Source: Mycobacteriales bacterium (GTDB taxonomy: Bacteria > Actinomycetota > Actinomycetes > Mycobacteriales > SCTD01). From it: a DNA stretch of 64,000 nt. The notes under the pieces are model-generated. The model had not been told where the DNA came from and ran no database searches. It saw nothing but the letters and a program-made list of their open reading frames with translations. Shown in pieces: positions 1 through 9,763 of this stretch (position 1 is its first letter; each line of letters opens with the position of its first letter). The stretch spans positions 1-64,000 of the forward strand of contig JAUJOY010000005.1 in the NCBI GenBank assembly GCA_030447385.1, read 5' to 3'. A program made the position numbers and the translations under genes.

Positions 1-40
1 AGCCAAAGGAAAGCCGATGGACCGGATCCTGCGGGCGTAG

Positions 41-57
41 CGGCGCTTCTGGACGGC
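41..57 (+). repeat. 17-bp dispersed motif, copy 1 (TTC type)
   Basis: CGGCGCTTCTGGACGGC. The preceding 20 bases (ACCGGAT, about 13 nt, then the motif) also resemble the lead-in of the copies at 4322 and 41788. It lies upstream of the LD-carboxypeptidase gene. Confidence 0.6.
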
Positions 58-172
58 TGCCACGCGGCCCCACCGGCGTGAGAGGACGCTCACCCGGCCA
101 GCCGGATGGCCTTGTCCGTGGTTGGCACCGGTGCGGGTGCGGTCGGTCGCACGAAGGCGGTTGACTGGATCG

Positions 173-1222
173 ATGACGCACAAGCCGACTTGCCCACCGA
201 AGGCTGCCCGCGGGGACAAGGTCGCGGTGCTTTCGCCGTCCTTCGCGGCACCTGCTGTCGCGCCAGCGGTTCACGAGCAGGCAATGACTCGGCTCATCGA
301 GGTCACTGGGCTCGTGCCTGTCGAGTACCCGACCACCCGCCGTCTCAACGCCTCACCCCGTGCCCGCGCCGCGGACTTCAACGCCGCTCTGGCTGACCCC
401 GAGGTCCGCGCGGTTCTTGCGACCAGCGGCGGCGAGGACCAGATCACGATCATCCAGCACCTCGACGCCGACCTGCTTCGGGCCGACCCGAAGCCCTTCT
501 TGGGCTACAGCGACAACACCAACCTGCTGAACTGGTGCTGGACCAACGGGGTCGCCGCGTTCCACGGCGGATCGACGCAGGTCCACCTCGGGCCCGGACC
601 GGCGGTCGACGCGGTCCATGCGCTCTCGCTTCGCGCTGCGCTCCTGGAGGGCGTCCGGCTGCAGGTCACCGAGCCCGGGGAGTCCGAAGACAACGGCAAG
701 GACTGGCAGGACCCCGCGGCCCTGCACGAGTACGGCGAGCGGGAGCCAACCGAGCCTTGGGTGTGGGCCGGACCCGCCAGATCCGTGACCGGGCCAACCT
801 GGGGCGGCTGCGCGGAGGTTCTGCAGTGGATCTTGACAGCCGGACGCTTCCCGGCCGACCCGGACGTCCTTGACGGCGGGGTCCTGCTCCTGGAGACCTC
901 CGATGAACTCATTCCCGCACGCGAGCTCGGGTGGATCGTTCGGGCGCTCGGAGAGCGGGGCTTGTTGTCGGCCGTGGACGCCGTGATCGCGGCCCGCCCG
1001 CCCGCGACGAACCTTCAGACGCAGCGCGACGCACAGGAGCGCGCTGAGCATCGGCAGCGGCAGCGCGATGCGGTCATCGACGTGATCGAGCGGTACAACA
1101 GTGACGCTGTCGTCGTCGTGGGCGTGCCATTCGGCCACACACGGCCGCAGTGGATCCTCCCGTACGGCGGGGAGATCACCTTGGACGGCACGTCCAAGTC
1201 GATCTGGGCCGACTACTCATGA
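173..1222 (+). CDS. LD-carboxypeptidase family (S66, MccF-like) serine peptidase
   Basis: 349 aa, the usual length for the S66 family, which cleaves an LD-peptide bond in muropeptides or removes the amino-acid part of microcin C-type compounds. All three catalytic positions can be seen: the nucleophile Ser113 in GYSDNTN, Glu241 in LLLETSDE and His322 in VPFGHTRPQ. No signal peptide is visible, so the enzyme is probably cytosolic. I chose ATG 173 because family homology (GDKVAVLSPS) begins shortly after it and a weak AAGGCGG lies about 12 nt upstream; the frame stays open to 122. The gene is intact, unlike its right-hand neighbours. MccF-like self-immunity and peptidoglycan recycling are both possible; the sequence does not decide. 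Confidence 0.85.
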   Translation: MTHKPTCPPKAARGDKVAVLSPSFAAPAVAPAVHEQAMTRLIEVTGLVPVEYPTTRRLNASPRARAADFNAALADPEVRAVLATSGGEDQITIIQHLDADLLRADPKPFLGYSDNTNLLNWCWTNGVAAFHGGSTQVHLGPGPAVDAVHALSLRAALLEGVRLQVTEPGESEDNGKDWQDPAALHEYGEREPTEPWVWAGPARSVTGPTWGGCAEVLQWILTAGRFPADPDVLDGGVLLLETSDELIPARELGWIVRALGERGLLSAVDAVIAARPPATNLQTQRDAQERAEHRQRQRDAVIDVIERYNSDAVVVVGVPFGHTRPQWILPYGGEITLDGTSKSIWADYS

Positions 1223-1764
1223 GAACCGTTGCTTCCTGGGACGGATGACCGCACCCGCCCGGATGCGAGCAGAGGAGCTTCGCCACCCCGCGGCCGCCGC
1301 TCCGTGGCTGCGGACAGGCCCTGTGCGGCCAGAAGACGGGCGACCGTCGCGAGGAACGGCGCCTACGGCTGCCCTCGGTGTGCCCGAGCGGTAGCGGGGC
1401 GCGGACCCGGTCGAACTCAGCGAGCCGGTCGCGGGTGCCGAGCGCCATCGTGACGAAGACGAGCACCTCGAAGTGCAGGCCGAGCACGGCCGGGTCGAGC
1501 ACCGCGTGTTAGCCGGTGATGGGCCCCGGAGCCCTCCAGTACACGCAGCCGGCGATGGCATGGTGACAGGCTCAGCCGAACCGGCTCAGCGACCTCAGTG
1601 ACCGTCGAGCGGCCGTCGTTGACGCTCAGCAAGGATCTGCCGGTCGATCGCGTCTACACCGAGAGTCTTCCACGCCATGACGCATTGAGGCTGATATTGG
1701 GAGCACATGCCGATCCTTCACGCCTAGCCTTCGCGCACAGCACTCGACCACAACAGGAGCTTTC
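1223..1764. other. Intergenic stretch without a supported gene
   Basis: It holds one copy of the 17-bp motif (1357-1373). Minus-strand reading frames between 1380 and 1632 look partly gene-like but are split and match no family I recognise; they may be the remains of a lost gene. Confidence 0.5.
1357..1373 (+). repeat. 17-bp dispersed motif, copy 2 (diverged)
   Basis: CGGCGCCTACGGCTGCC. The first nine bases match the consensus and the centre reads CTACGG instead of CTATGG. It is intergenic. Confidence 0.45.
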
Positions 1765-2604
1765 TTGCCCACCGCCCGGCCCTTCGCCCAGGTCGACGTC
1801 TTCTCCGCCACGCCCTACCTCGGCAACCCCGTCGCCGTCGTGCTCGACGGCACGTCGCTCCACGACGAGCAGATGCAGCGCGTCGTACGCTGGACGAACC
1901 TGTCGGAGACGACATTCGTGCTGCCGCCGACTGACCCGGCGGCGGACTACCGACTTCGCATTTTGACGCCGGGCGGCGAGCTGCCGTTCGCCGGCCACCC
2001 GACGCTCGGATCCGCGCACGCCTGGCTGGAGCACGGGGGGCAGCCCCAGCGCGCGGGCGTGGTGGTGCAGCAGTGCGCGGCCGGGCTCGTCCAGGTCCGA
2101 CTTGGTGACGTGCTGTCCTTCGCCGCGCCACCGACCCGGCGCACCGGTCACCTCGAGCAGGAGTACTTGGACGAGGTGGTGACTGCTTTCGGGATCCGCC
2201 ACTAGCAGGTCCTGTCCCACCAGTGGGTCGACAACGGCCCTGGGTGGGCGGTCGTGCGGCTCGCGACAGCGCAGGAGGTCCTTGACCTCGAGCCGGACCT
2301 CAGCCGCATACCGACGGCGATGGTCGGTGCCATCGGGGCGTACCCGCAGGGCGCCGAGCACGCGTTCGAGATGCGGACGTTCGCGCCCGGCGTCGGCGTC
2401 GCGGAGGACCCGGTGTGCGGGAGCATGAACGCCTCCGTCGGGCAGTGGCTCACCCGCAGCGGCGCCGCGCCCGGCACGTTCAAGGTCTCCCAGGGCGCCC
2501 GCCTCGGCCGCGCCGGCGACATCACCATCACGGCGGAAGCCGACGGCACCGTCTGGGTTGGTGGCGGCACCACGACCTGCTTCCGCGGTACCGCCACCGT
2601 CTGA
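1765..2604 (+). pseudogene. PhzF-family isomerase/epimerase, interrupted by an in-frame TAG
   Basis: The reading frame runs from TTG 1765 (CAGGAG five bases upstream) to the TGA at 2602-2604 and is broken only by TAG at 2203-2205, after GIRH. The upstream half carries the PhzF signature VDVFSATPYLGNPVAVV and the catalytic Glu in NLSETTFV. The downstream half carries the second diaminopimelate-epimerase-like half, with EDPVCGSMNASVG. Without the stop the product would be about 279 aa, the normal PhzF length. One base change or one sequencing error is enough to explain the break. PhzF proteins isomerise small metabolites by acid-base chemistry without cofactor; the substrate here is unknown. 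A broken LysE-type exporter follows. Confidence 0.8.
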
Positions 2605-2714
2605 TCGCATCGCCCCACCCAGCCCACACCCGCCGGCCCCGACGAGGCTTCGCCATCAGCCCTGCCCTGCTCCTGCGGCAGGGCCTGCCCTCGTGCCGCA
2701 ACGGAGGTGCTGCC

Positions 2715-3216
2715 TTGCCCGTCGAGCTGGTCGTCGCCTTCTGGGCGGTGAGCGCACTGTTCGTCGTGAGGCCCGACGCCGACTGGGCCTACGCCATCAC
2801 CGCCGGGCTGCAGCACCGCAGCGTCCCGCCCGCCGTCGGCGGGATGCTCGCCGGGCACCTGGCCGCGACCGACGCCGTCGCGGCCGGTGGCGGCCTGCTG
2901 TCACGCGCGCCCGGCCTGCTGACCCCACTGACACTCACCGCGCCCTGTACCTGGTGCACCTGGGCCAGCGAGCGCTCGGCGTGCCCGCTGACCTGCATCC
3001 TCCCGGACGCCGACTGACCATGTCGTGGGAAGGCAGGCACGGACCGGCTTCGCCGTGTCAGGGCTCAACCCGAAGGTGTTCCTGCTGTTCGTCGCGCTGC
3101 TGCCTCAGTTCACGGACGCGAACACGGGCCTGCCGGTGCCAGCACAGCTGCTGGCACTCGCGTGCGTGCACCTGGCCAGCAGCGCAGTCGTCTACACCGC
3201 AGTGGCAGCGGCGTAA
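2715..3216 (+). pseudogene. LysE/RhtB-family amino-acid exporter, frameshifted and truncated
   Basis: TTG 2715 follows ACGGAGG. The first frame gives a typical LysE N-terminus (FWAVSALFVVRPDADWAYAI), although the usual PGPDW motif is PDADW. Homology jumps frame around 2940-3025 and resumes as FAVSGLNPKVFLLFVALLPQ from 3040. The protein stops at 3216, missing the last membrane helix. LysE proteins export amino acids and related metabolites. Its position between a PhzF-like gene and a PLP dehydratase suggests an old amino-acid handling cluster. At least one frameshift plus a short C-terminus argue for a dead gene. Confidence 0.7.
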
Positions 3217-3340
3217 CGCTGCTCCTCGGGCAGGTTCCGCATGAGCATGTCGACGCCGACGCCGAGCCGCTGCCGCGTGCCGCGTGCCGCGGAGCCGATG
3301 TGGACATGAACACGACACCGCAACACCCAGGAGGACGACA

Positions 3341-4274
3341 GTGATCACCCGAGACGACGTGCTCGCCGCGCAGCAGCGCATCCATGGACGACGGGTCCGT
3401 CGCACGCCGGGGATCGCCGTCGACCCCGGCACGAGCAACCTGTGGCTCAAGTGCGAGTTCCTACAGCTCGCAGGCGTTTTCAAGACCCGTGGCGCGTTCA
3501 ACCGCATCCTGGCCGGCCTCGAGACCCGCACCCTCGACCCGGCCCGCGGCATCGTCACTGCCTCCGGTGGCAACGCCGGACTGGCGAACGCCTACGCCGC
3601 CGCTCAGGTCGGCGTACCTGCGACCGTCTTCGTCCCCGAAACCGCCCCGGCCGTCAAGGTCGCCCGGCTCCGCAAGTACGGCGCGGCCGTGCAGCAGGTA
3701 GGGCGCGAGTACGCCGAGGCGTACGCCGCGGCCATCGAGTTCTCCGACCACGCCGGCGCCCTGTTCTGCCACGCCTACGACCAGCCAGAGATCGCCGCCG
3801 GCGCCGGCACCATCGGCGAGGAGATCCTCACCGACATCCCCGACGTCGACACGATCGTCGTCGCCGTCGGTGGCGGCGGGCTGTTCGCCGGCATCGCCGC
3901 CGCAGCCGGGGGCCGCGCCCGTGTCGTCGCCGTCGAACCGGTCCTGATCCCTACCCTGCACGCAGCCCTACAGGGCAGGGCAGCCCGTCGACATCCCCGT
4001 CTCTGGAGTCGCCGCCGACGCCCTCGGCGCGAGACGCATCGGCAGCATCGCCTTCAACGTCGCCCAGCGCACCGACCCCGTCAGCGTCCTCGTCGACGAC
4101 GACGCCATCATCACCGCCCGCTCAGCCCTGTGGCAGAACTACCGCATGGCGGTCGAGCACGGCGCCGCCGCCGCGTACGCCGGACTCACCAGCGGCGCCT
4201 ACCAGCCCGGACCAGGTGAGCGCGTCGCCGTCGTCGTCTGCGGCGCCAACACCGACACGACGACGCTGAGATAA
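3341..4274 (+). pseudogene. Threonine/serine dehydratase (PLP fold type II), one frameshift
   Basis: GTG 3341 has an ideal AGGAGG at 3329-3334. The frame shows the fold-type II features: the PLP lysine in GVFKTRGAFNR, the cofactor loop TASGGNAGLAN and the glycine-rich phosphate site VAVGGGGLFAGIA. At about 3973 an extra G in the run GGGCAGGGCAG shifts the frame. Homology continues as GQPVDIPVSGVAADALGARR in the next frame and ends at TAA 4272-4274. Repaired, the product would be about 310 aa, normal for a serine/threonine ammonia-lyase that makes a 2-oxo acid and ammonia. A single-base indel could be an assembly error. Confidence 0.8.
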
Positions 4275-4321
4275 GGACATGCTCACCCAAGGAGCAGAAG
4301 ACCGGATGCGCCCGCCCCGAG

Positions 4322-4338
4322 CGGCGCTTCTGGGCGGC
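4322..4338 (+). repeat. 17-bp dispersed motif, copy 3 (TTC type)
   Basis: CGGCGCTTCTGGGCGGC. The upstream flank CGGATGCGCCCGCCCCGAG is shared exactly with the copy at 41788, so at least these two copies belong to a longer repeat of about 36 bp. Confidence 0.65.
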
Positions 4339-4373
4339 TGTCAGGAATTCAGGGCGGGCTGGGGATGAAGTGT

Positions 4374-4832
4374 TCAGAGGTCCGTCTTCGGTACGCGAAC
4401 CTTCGCCACCGCCGCCTTCAGGCCGTAGGGGTGGGGGTGCACGCCGTCGGCGAAGCTCATCACCTCAACCTCGACGGAGGCTAGTCGAAGCAGAACGAAG
4501 TCGTCCCCGTCTGGTCCGTCAGGAAAGAACGCCGACAGCCCCGGCTCCCACAGCGAGCGCCGCAGGTGGATCTCCGTCACGACGACGGCTGCCGCGAGGA
4601 CCGTGGCGTAAGCGAAGTTCGTCCGGTCCTCCACGGCGTAAGCGACACGAGGCGCCGAAGCGATCTCGCGAGCCTTGCGGGACCGAGGGCTCGTGCCGAT
4701 CCAGACAGTTGCGTCGTCGTCCACCTTCAGGTGTTGCACCAGACGCAACCCCGGTCCGCTACCGGCCGCGGTGGCGAGGAAGCCGTACGCGTGGGACCGG
4801 AGCGTCCGCAGCGCGACCTCCATGACGTCCAT
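4374..4832 (-). CDS. Pyridoxamine 5'-phosphate oxidase-family (flavin split-barrel) protein
   Basis: 152 aa from ATG 4832 (a second ATG lies at 4823). The sequence follows the split beta-barrel pattern: an N-terminal helix (ALRTLRSHAYGFLATA), the strand VQHLKVDDDATVWIGTSPRSRKAREI in which the SRK pattern is typical of FMN or F420 binders, then VAYAVEDRTNFAYATVLA. Members bind FMN, F420 or haem and reduce or oxidise small substrates in the cytosol; the substrate is unknown. The gene is intact and is flanked on both sides by copies of the 17-bp motif (4322 and 4921). Confidence 0.65.
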   Translation of the reverse strand: MDVMEVALRTLRSHAYGFLATAAGSGPGLRLVQHLKVDDDATVWIGTSPRSRKAREIASAPRVAYAVEDRTNFAYATVLAAAVVVTEIHLRRSLWEPGLSAFFPDGPDGDDFVLLRLASVEVEVMSFADGVHPHPYGLKAAVAKVRVPKTDL

Positions 4833-4920
4833 GCGAGGACCCTACGCAGCAAGGCCTCCGCGGTCCCGCGGCCGAGGGCTTCGTGCACGGCCCCGGGGCC
4901 GGGTGGAACACATGCCGCAA

Positions 4921-4937
4921 CGGCGCCTATGGCCGGA
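4921..4937 (+). repeat. 17-bp dispersed motif, copy 4 (CTA type)
   Basis: CGGCGCCTATGGCCGGA, intergenic between the split-barrel gene and the broken EamA gene. Confidence 0.55.
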
Positions 4938-4950
4938 TGCGAGACCCTGA

Positions 4951-5858
4951 CTACGGCTGACGGATGAGGCCGAGCTCGGGTTGGATCGCGGTGGGTGCGG
5001 TTCCCGGCGGGTGGCGTCTGCCGCCGCGTTGCGCACCGACGCCGGCGAGGACGACGAGCGCGATGCCGGTGAGCTGGACGGCTGACGGCTGTTGGCTCAG
5101 GACGATCAACCCGAGGAGCAGTTCGATCGCCGGCTCCAGGGACATCAGGGTTCCGAAGGCGGTGTGCGTCATGCGACGCAGCGCGAGCATCTCGAGCGCG
5201 AACGGCAGGACGGGAAGCAGCGGGCGAGGCCGGCCGCGGCTGCGAGAACGCCGATGGTGACGTGGCCCGCAGCCTGCGGGATGCCGACCACCGCCGCGGT
5301 CGCGGCCGCGAGCGGAACGGTGATGGCCAGCCCGGTGACGCCGGTGAAGCGGTCACCGACGTGCTGTGTGAGGAGGATGTAGGTGGCCCATCCCACTGCA
5401 CCTAGCGCAGCGAAGCCAACGCCGACCGGGTCGGTGTTGCCGTGCCAGGGCTCCTAAGCAGGACGACTCCGAGGAGCGCCAGCGCCGGCCAGGTCAGGGC
5501 CGAGCTGCTGTGACTGCGTACCGCTGCCACGGTCAGCGGGCCGAGGAACTCGACCGCCACCGCGGTGCCGAGGTCGATCCGTCCAGCGCGGCGAGGAACG
5601 CGACGGTCATCAGGCCGGTGGCGATGCCGAGGCCGGCGAGCGCCGGCATGTCGCGTTGGCGGATCGAGCGCAGCGGTGGCCGGGCCAGTGCCAGGAAGAC
5701 CAGGGCGCCCATGCTCAGCCGCAGCCACGCCGTGCCCGCAGGACCGACAGTCGGTATGAGACTCACCGAGAAGGCGGAGCCCAGCTGCACCGACAGCATC
5801 CCCCGACCGCCAGCGCCCACGGGGGCACCGGAGCAGCCGCCGAAGCGCCTCCGGTCAC
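4951..5858 (-). pseudogene. EamA/RhaT-family (DMT) permease, several frameshifts
   Basis: The probable start is GTG 5858, whose bases overlap the stop of the upstream gene by four (GTGA), so the two were translationally coupled. Pieces of a ten-helix drug/metabolite transporter appear in successive frames: VTGGASAAAPVPPWALAVGG, then LSVQLGSAFSVSLIPTVGPA (to about 5600), then WATYILLTQHVGDRFTGVTG (about 5390), and finally FGTLMSLEPAIELLLGLIVL to the stop at 4951. At least four frame changes separate them. The conserved second-repeat motif ASLEPV is present as MSLEP. An inactive metabolite exporter gene is the simplest reading. Confidence 0.7.
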
Positions 5859-6523
5859 GGCCGCTCCCGCCGGTTCATCCAGGCACCGAGCGCGGCCAGC
5901 CGTCGTCGTTGCTGCGCGGCGGCATGCCCGTCCAGACCTCGGCCGCGCCGGGTCAGACGGTCGGCGACGCGGCGCGGTGCTCGACGGGCTTGTGGTCGTC
6001 GTACTTGAACTTCGCGTCCACCCGCAGCACGGCCAGCCGGACGCCGCGGATGTTCGCCAGCATGCGGCCGTACGGGGCCGCGTCGACGGCCACCGGCCGG
6101 TGACATCCCTCGGGCTGCATGTCGGCGAGCTGAGCGGTGAGGATCTCGGCCTTGCCCTGCGCGTCGTCGACCACCGTCGGCCGGCACACGAACTGCACCG
6201 CGGCGTAGTAGCTGGTCGGCACACCATCCTCGTCCGGAACGCCTGCACCGGCTCGCCAGTAGCCCGGAACGTAGGCGTAGTCGCCGATGACGACGAGGCG
6301 CACCTCGGCGGTCGCTTCCAGGTGCGGCCAGACCGGGTTGGGCCGAGCCGCGTGGAGCAGCAACTCGTCACCGGCGAGGGTGAAGTGCGTGGGCAGGACC
6401 AGCGGCGCCTGGGCCGGGTCGACGTTGTTGACGGCCAGGATCCCGAAGCGGTCGGTCGACGCGAGCCACCGCTGTCACTCAACCCGGTCGATCGCGGCGT
6501 CACACGGGTGGACAAGCACGTCA
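5855..6523 (-). pseudogene. PaiB-like FMN-binding split-barrel regulator, in-frame stop and frameshift
   Basis: Reading from GTG 6523 gives VLVHPCDAAIDRVE, then an in-frame TGA, then QRWLASTDRFGILAVNNVDP and the PaiB core (ARPNPVWPHLEATAEVRLVV, GDYAYVPGYW, VPTSYYAAVQFV). A frameshift near 5985 separates the C-terminal helix (KFKYDDHKPVEHR, then VADRLTRRGRGLDGH). PaiB proteins bind FMN or haem and act as negative regulators of sporulation or protease genes in Bacillus; in actinobacteria the role is undefined. The stop overlaps the start of the EamA gene by four bases, which suggests a former two-gene operon. Confidence 0.65.
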
Positions 6524-6607
6524 GCGCTCCTCGGTCGGCGTGGCGGTCAGCAGCCAGCGGACGACACGCACCGCCGCGCCCATCAGGTACTCCTCGACGC
6601 GGCGGCG

Positions 6608-6839
6608 CTAGGCACCGACGGCTCCTCGCCGCGCGCCGAGAACACCCGGCTCGAACACAACCGACGAGAACCTCGCCGACTCTGTCCCGACGTTGACATA
6701 GGCGTGCGGCACACCGCCCGAGTGGTGGCCGCGTCCCCGACACTGAGCCCCACCGGGCCGCTCGAGGCGCCTCAAGCGGCCCGTACAGGTCGAGGACGTC
6801 GGCGCGCAGCGCCTGAACGCGCGCACCAGTCTGGACCAT
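6608..6839 (-). pseudogene. Cupin-domain fragment
   Basis: In two frames the minus strand reads SVGDAATT, then GGVPHAYVNVGTESARFSSV, FEPGVLGA: the last beta-strands of a small cupin, with the conserved PHAYVN segment. A start-like ATG at 6839 gives an unrelated-looking N-terminus, so the domain is incomplete and frameshifted. No function can be assigned. Confidence 0.4.
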
Positions 6840-7098
6840 GCACGCAGTCTCACACCGCCGGGGCCGCCCGACACCAGGAAGTTAACGACGCATCCGTTCC
6901 CGGCGCTGCGGTGCGTGGGACGACGCAGCGCCGGCCGCCGCAGCAGCCGGACTACAGGAATGTCCGAGCCAGGCGCGGGGCGGTACGGGGCGGCGTCCGC
7001 GGCACTGCCCGCCGCTTCGCCTCGTGTCAGGGCCGCGCCAGCGCGGATCGGGCGCTTCGACGCGGGGCCCCCGCTCCCATGTCTGAGACAGTCTTGCG

Positions 7099-7749
7099 GT
7101 GGACCTTCCGATGACGGCCTTCGTGCCGGTCGCTGCGCTGCTGATCGTTGTGCCGGGACCGGACGTGCTGCTGGTGGTCCGCAACGCGGTGCTGGGGCGC
7201 GTCGCCGGGATCGCCACGGTGCTCGGCACGCTCGGGGGCCTCGTCGTGCACGGCGCCGCAGCCGCGGTCGGCCTGTCCACGCTGATCGCGGCCAGCGCCA
7301 CGGCCTTCACGGCCGTCAAGCTCCTCGGAGCCGCGTACCTGGTGTACCTCGGCGTGCAGGTGCTGTGGGCGGCGCGGCCTCGCAGCAGCCGCAGGACGGG
7401 GCACCTGCACACCGGGGAGACCGGACCCGTAGAACCAGCGGAAGGGTCGCTGCCCTTCGGGAAGGCGCTGCGCCAGGGCTTGCTGACGAACGTGCTCAAC
7501 CCGAAGGTCGCGGTGTTCTTCCTGGCCTTCCTGCCGCAGTTCGTCGCTCCCGGATCCCCTGTGGCAACCACGACCGCGCTGCTCGCGGCTGTCTTCGTCG
7601 CGATGACCGCGGTCTACCTGCTGACGCTCGTTGCGCTGACCGCGCACGCCGCCGCGCTCCTAGCCCGCCCGGCCGTCCGCCGGTCGCTCGACCGGGTCGC
7701 CGGCGCCGTGCTGGTCGGCTTCGGTGTCCGACTGGCCACCACCCGCTGA
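7099..7749 (+). CDS. LysE/RhtB-family amino-acid or metabolite exporter
   Basis: 216 aa and intact. The N-terminus carries the family motif VPGPDVLLVVRNAVLGRVAG. About six hydrophobic segments follow, with the central TNVLNPKVAVFFLAFLPQFV motif that marks the start of the second half. A charged linker (residues about 95-115) faces the cytoplasm. The start GTG 7099 is used because the hydrophobic first helix begins five residues later; ATG 7111 is possible. Family members export lysine, homoserine, threonine or similar compounds; the substrate cannot be read from the sequence. Confidence 0.85.
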   Translation: MDLPMTAFVPVAALLIVVPGPDVLLVVRNAVLGRVAGIATVLGTLGGLVVHGAAAAVGLSTLIAASATAFTAVKLLGAAYLVYLGVQVLWAARPRSSRRTGHLHTGETGPVEPAEGSLPFGKALRQGLLTNVLNPKVAVFFLAFLPQFVAPGSPVATTTALLAAVFVAMTAVYLLTLVALTAHAAALLARPAVRRSLDRVAGAVLVGFGVRLATTR

Positions 7750-8372
7750 CACGAGGGTCCTCGAGACGGCATCCGACATCACCGGTCAGCCACACCAGCG
7801 GCGTGCAACGGCTTCAGCAGCGAAGCGACGGTGCAGCGTGGCGGACTCACCACCAGCTGCGCTGCAGTTCCTCATCGCGGATAGCGAGTGGCGATCGCGC
7901 TTCGCGGGCCGTCCAGCGAGCGCAAGGTCGTCCTGCCCACCTGCAGCGTCCTTGTCGTCCCGGCGCGGCCAGGAGCACCGCCATCCTCTCCCGCGGGCTC
8001 GTCGACCCTCATGCTGGAGCCCACCGGAACCCCTATCCACGGGCGACGCCGTCGACGTGCTCGACCATGTCGATGCGAACACGGGGTCACGCAGTCGCCT
8101 GAGGCAGACGTGGAGCCCATCGAGTGCCGACAGCGCCGTCACGACGCTTCCTCAGGGGCAGCGTGTCTCGGCGTATAGATCTCGGCGGCAAAGGGACCAC
8201 CGTCGACGGCCACAGGCCGTAACGGCGGCGCCTATGGACGGCGGCTGCTCACCAGGCCGCGGTGCGGATGAGTTGTCGGTGCTGTCCTCGGCGGCCGCGT
8301 CTGCCTGTCGGCATGCTGTCCTGAAGGTCCGCGCACAGCGCCGGCGGGGGACCGACATCCGTTGAGGTGCGC
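7750..8372. other. Intergenic stretch without a supported gene
   Basis: Contains one 17-bp motif copy (8226-8242). The open frames on both strands are arginine/serine-rich, mutually overlapping and lack recognisable domains. I see nothing else. Confidence 0.5.
8226..8242 (+). repeat. 17-bp dispersed motif, copy 5 (perfect consensus)
   Basis: CGGCGCCTATGGACGGC exactly. It is intergenic, between LysE and the response-regulator remnant. Confidence 0.65.
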
Positions 8373-9018
8373 TCAGGCCGAGACCAACGTCAGCAAGGCG
8401 GCGGCGACGTCGCCGGGCGGTACGTGGCGGGTGAACGCCGTGGTTGCGCCTGCGTCGAGCAGCTGACCGACCCGATCGTCGTTGCCGACCTGCGCCGTGA
8501 CCAGCGAGCTCGGCGCGAAGTTGCGGCTCCGTCGGACCGCGTCCTCACCCGGCACCATCTCCAGCGAGTCCTCAACCAAGATCAGATCGGGCTGCTCCGC
8601 GATGGCCAGGCCCACCGCGTCCGCGCCATTGCAGACCCGGGCGACGACGCGCAGCCCGCCCCCCTTCAGGGTCGCGAACAGCTTGTCCAGGAACCAGGTT
8701 TGCGGTGCGCGAGCACGACTCGCCGGTCCGCCGTCGCCTGGAGTGGGCCGCCGCTGGCCTGCAGCTGTCGTGCACCCGCGCGATCAACGCCTGGTGCTCC
8801 CGGCGAGCGATCTGCATCGCGCGGGCCGACTCCCACCGCATCTCGCGGCTCAGGGCCGTCGCCGTAGCTGCCTGCTCGCCCATCCGGCGGGCGGTGTTGA
8901 ACCTCTCGACCGCCCGAAGCTGCTGCTCGATCAGGTCGAGGTCGCTGCGCGGGCGCCAGTGGGGTGCGGACGGCACCCGAGCGGGTCGGGCGGCGTCGTC
9001 GTTCGTCAACGGCATCAT
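8373..9018 (-). pseudogene. Response-regulator receiver protein, frameshifted
   Basis: The C-terminal frame (8615 to 8373) is a CheY-like receiver: the phospho-acceptor Asp lies in DLILVEDSLEMVPGEDAV, a Thr follows in SSLVTAQVGNDD, and the last helix is DVAAALLTLVSA. Upstream, frames around 8660-9018 supply a helical N-terminus (DLIEQQLRAVERFNTARRMG, ALSREMRWESARAMQIARRE) and the receiver start RRVVLAHRK. At least two frame changes separate them. No sensor kinase is nearby. The conserved lysine position is replaced in TAFTRHVPP, so signalling would be atypical even if the gene were repaired. Confidence 0.6.
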
Positions 9019-9431
9019 GTCCCAAGCGGCAGGACGCGCCGGGCGCGTTCGCCTCGTTGCAGCAAGGATCTGAACGACGGCTGGTGGCTCAACCGGCTAG
9101 TTGGAGCGTGGCTGGGGCTGCCCGCCTGTCCACCGGAAGCAAGGCGCCACTCAGAGCGTCACCCACGGGCGCGGCAGGACCGTTGTGGACTGTCGTGTCG
9201 TCGCTGCGCCGTGCGGCGTGCACAGGTGGAGCCAGCCTCAGGCGCGAGAGCAGCGCGCGGACGTTCCGTCGAGTCCTCGCGGAGGCGCAGGCGAGTGGTG
9301 GCACGGGGCAGGGGCGGGCCGGGAGCCGAAGCCGCCGGAGCTATGGGACAGGGCCCCAGCCGGCTTCCTGGCCGCTGCGGGCCTGCACGCGGTGGCTGAG
9401 CCGGACCCGGCCGTGCTCGGGGTCCGGCGGG
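9019..9431. other. Intergenic stretch without a supported gene
   Basis: Only arginine-rich overlapping frames are visible. I see no repeat, tRNA or domain. Confidence 0.4.
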
Positions 9432-9542
9432 TCAGACGCCGAGCAGGCTCGCCATCAGCCAGAAGACGGCGAAGATCAAGGCGATCAGGGCAACCGACTT
9501 CCCAGCGTCGGGCCAGTCGATGTTGCGGATCCAGGACGTCAT
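9432..9542 (-). CDS. 36-aa single-pass membrane peptide
   Basis: ATG 9542 follows GGAGAGGTGTTC. The product starts MTSWIRNIDWPDAGKS and continues with one hydrophobic helix (VALIALIFAVFWLMASLLGV) that ends the protein. The spacing from Shine-Dalgarno to start and the clean hydrophobic block make translation plausible. The N-terminus with W and charged residues would lie in the cytoplasm. I do not recognise a family. It sits between the response-regulator remnant and the esterase lipoprotein, all on the minus strand. Confidence 0.5.
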   Translation of the reverse strand: MTSWIRNIDWPDAGKSVALIALIFAVFWLMASLLGV

Positions 9543-9763
9543 GAACACCTCTCCGGTGCAGCCGGCCTCGTCGCGAGACCGGACGACTGTCGGCATGACG
9601 GATGTGGCAAGCACGGGCGGTTCGAGTAGCGGGGATGTCCCGGGCATCCCCGCTCAAACGCGCATGTCACCAGCTGGGCGCTCCTGACGTAGAGGGCGTG
9701 TGAGGCCGTGCAAGCGCGAGCGCAGCGGGTCCACCCGATCACGCGCAGGTGGCGCCGAGGGCT

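Noticed and set aside
8234-8365. The motif ATG as a general start codon for small proteins
   Set aside because: Copies 1, 2, 3, 12 and 13 have no ATG at that position, and most frames that start there are arginine/serine-rich without conservation-like features.
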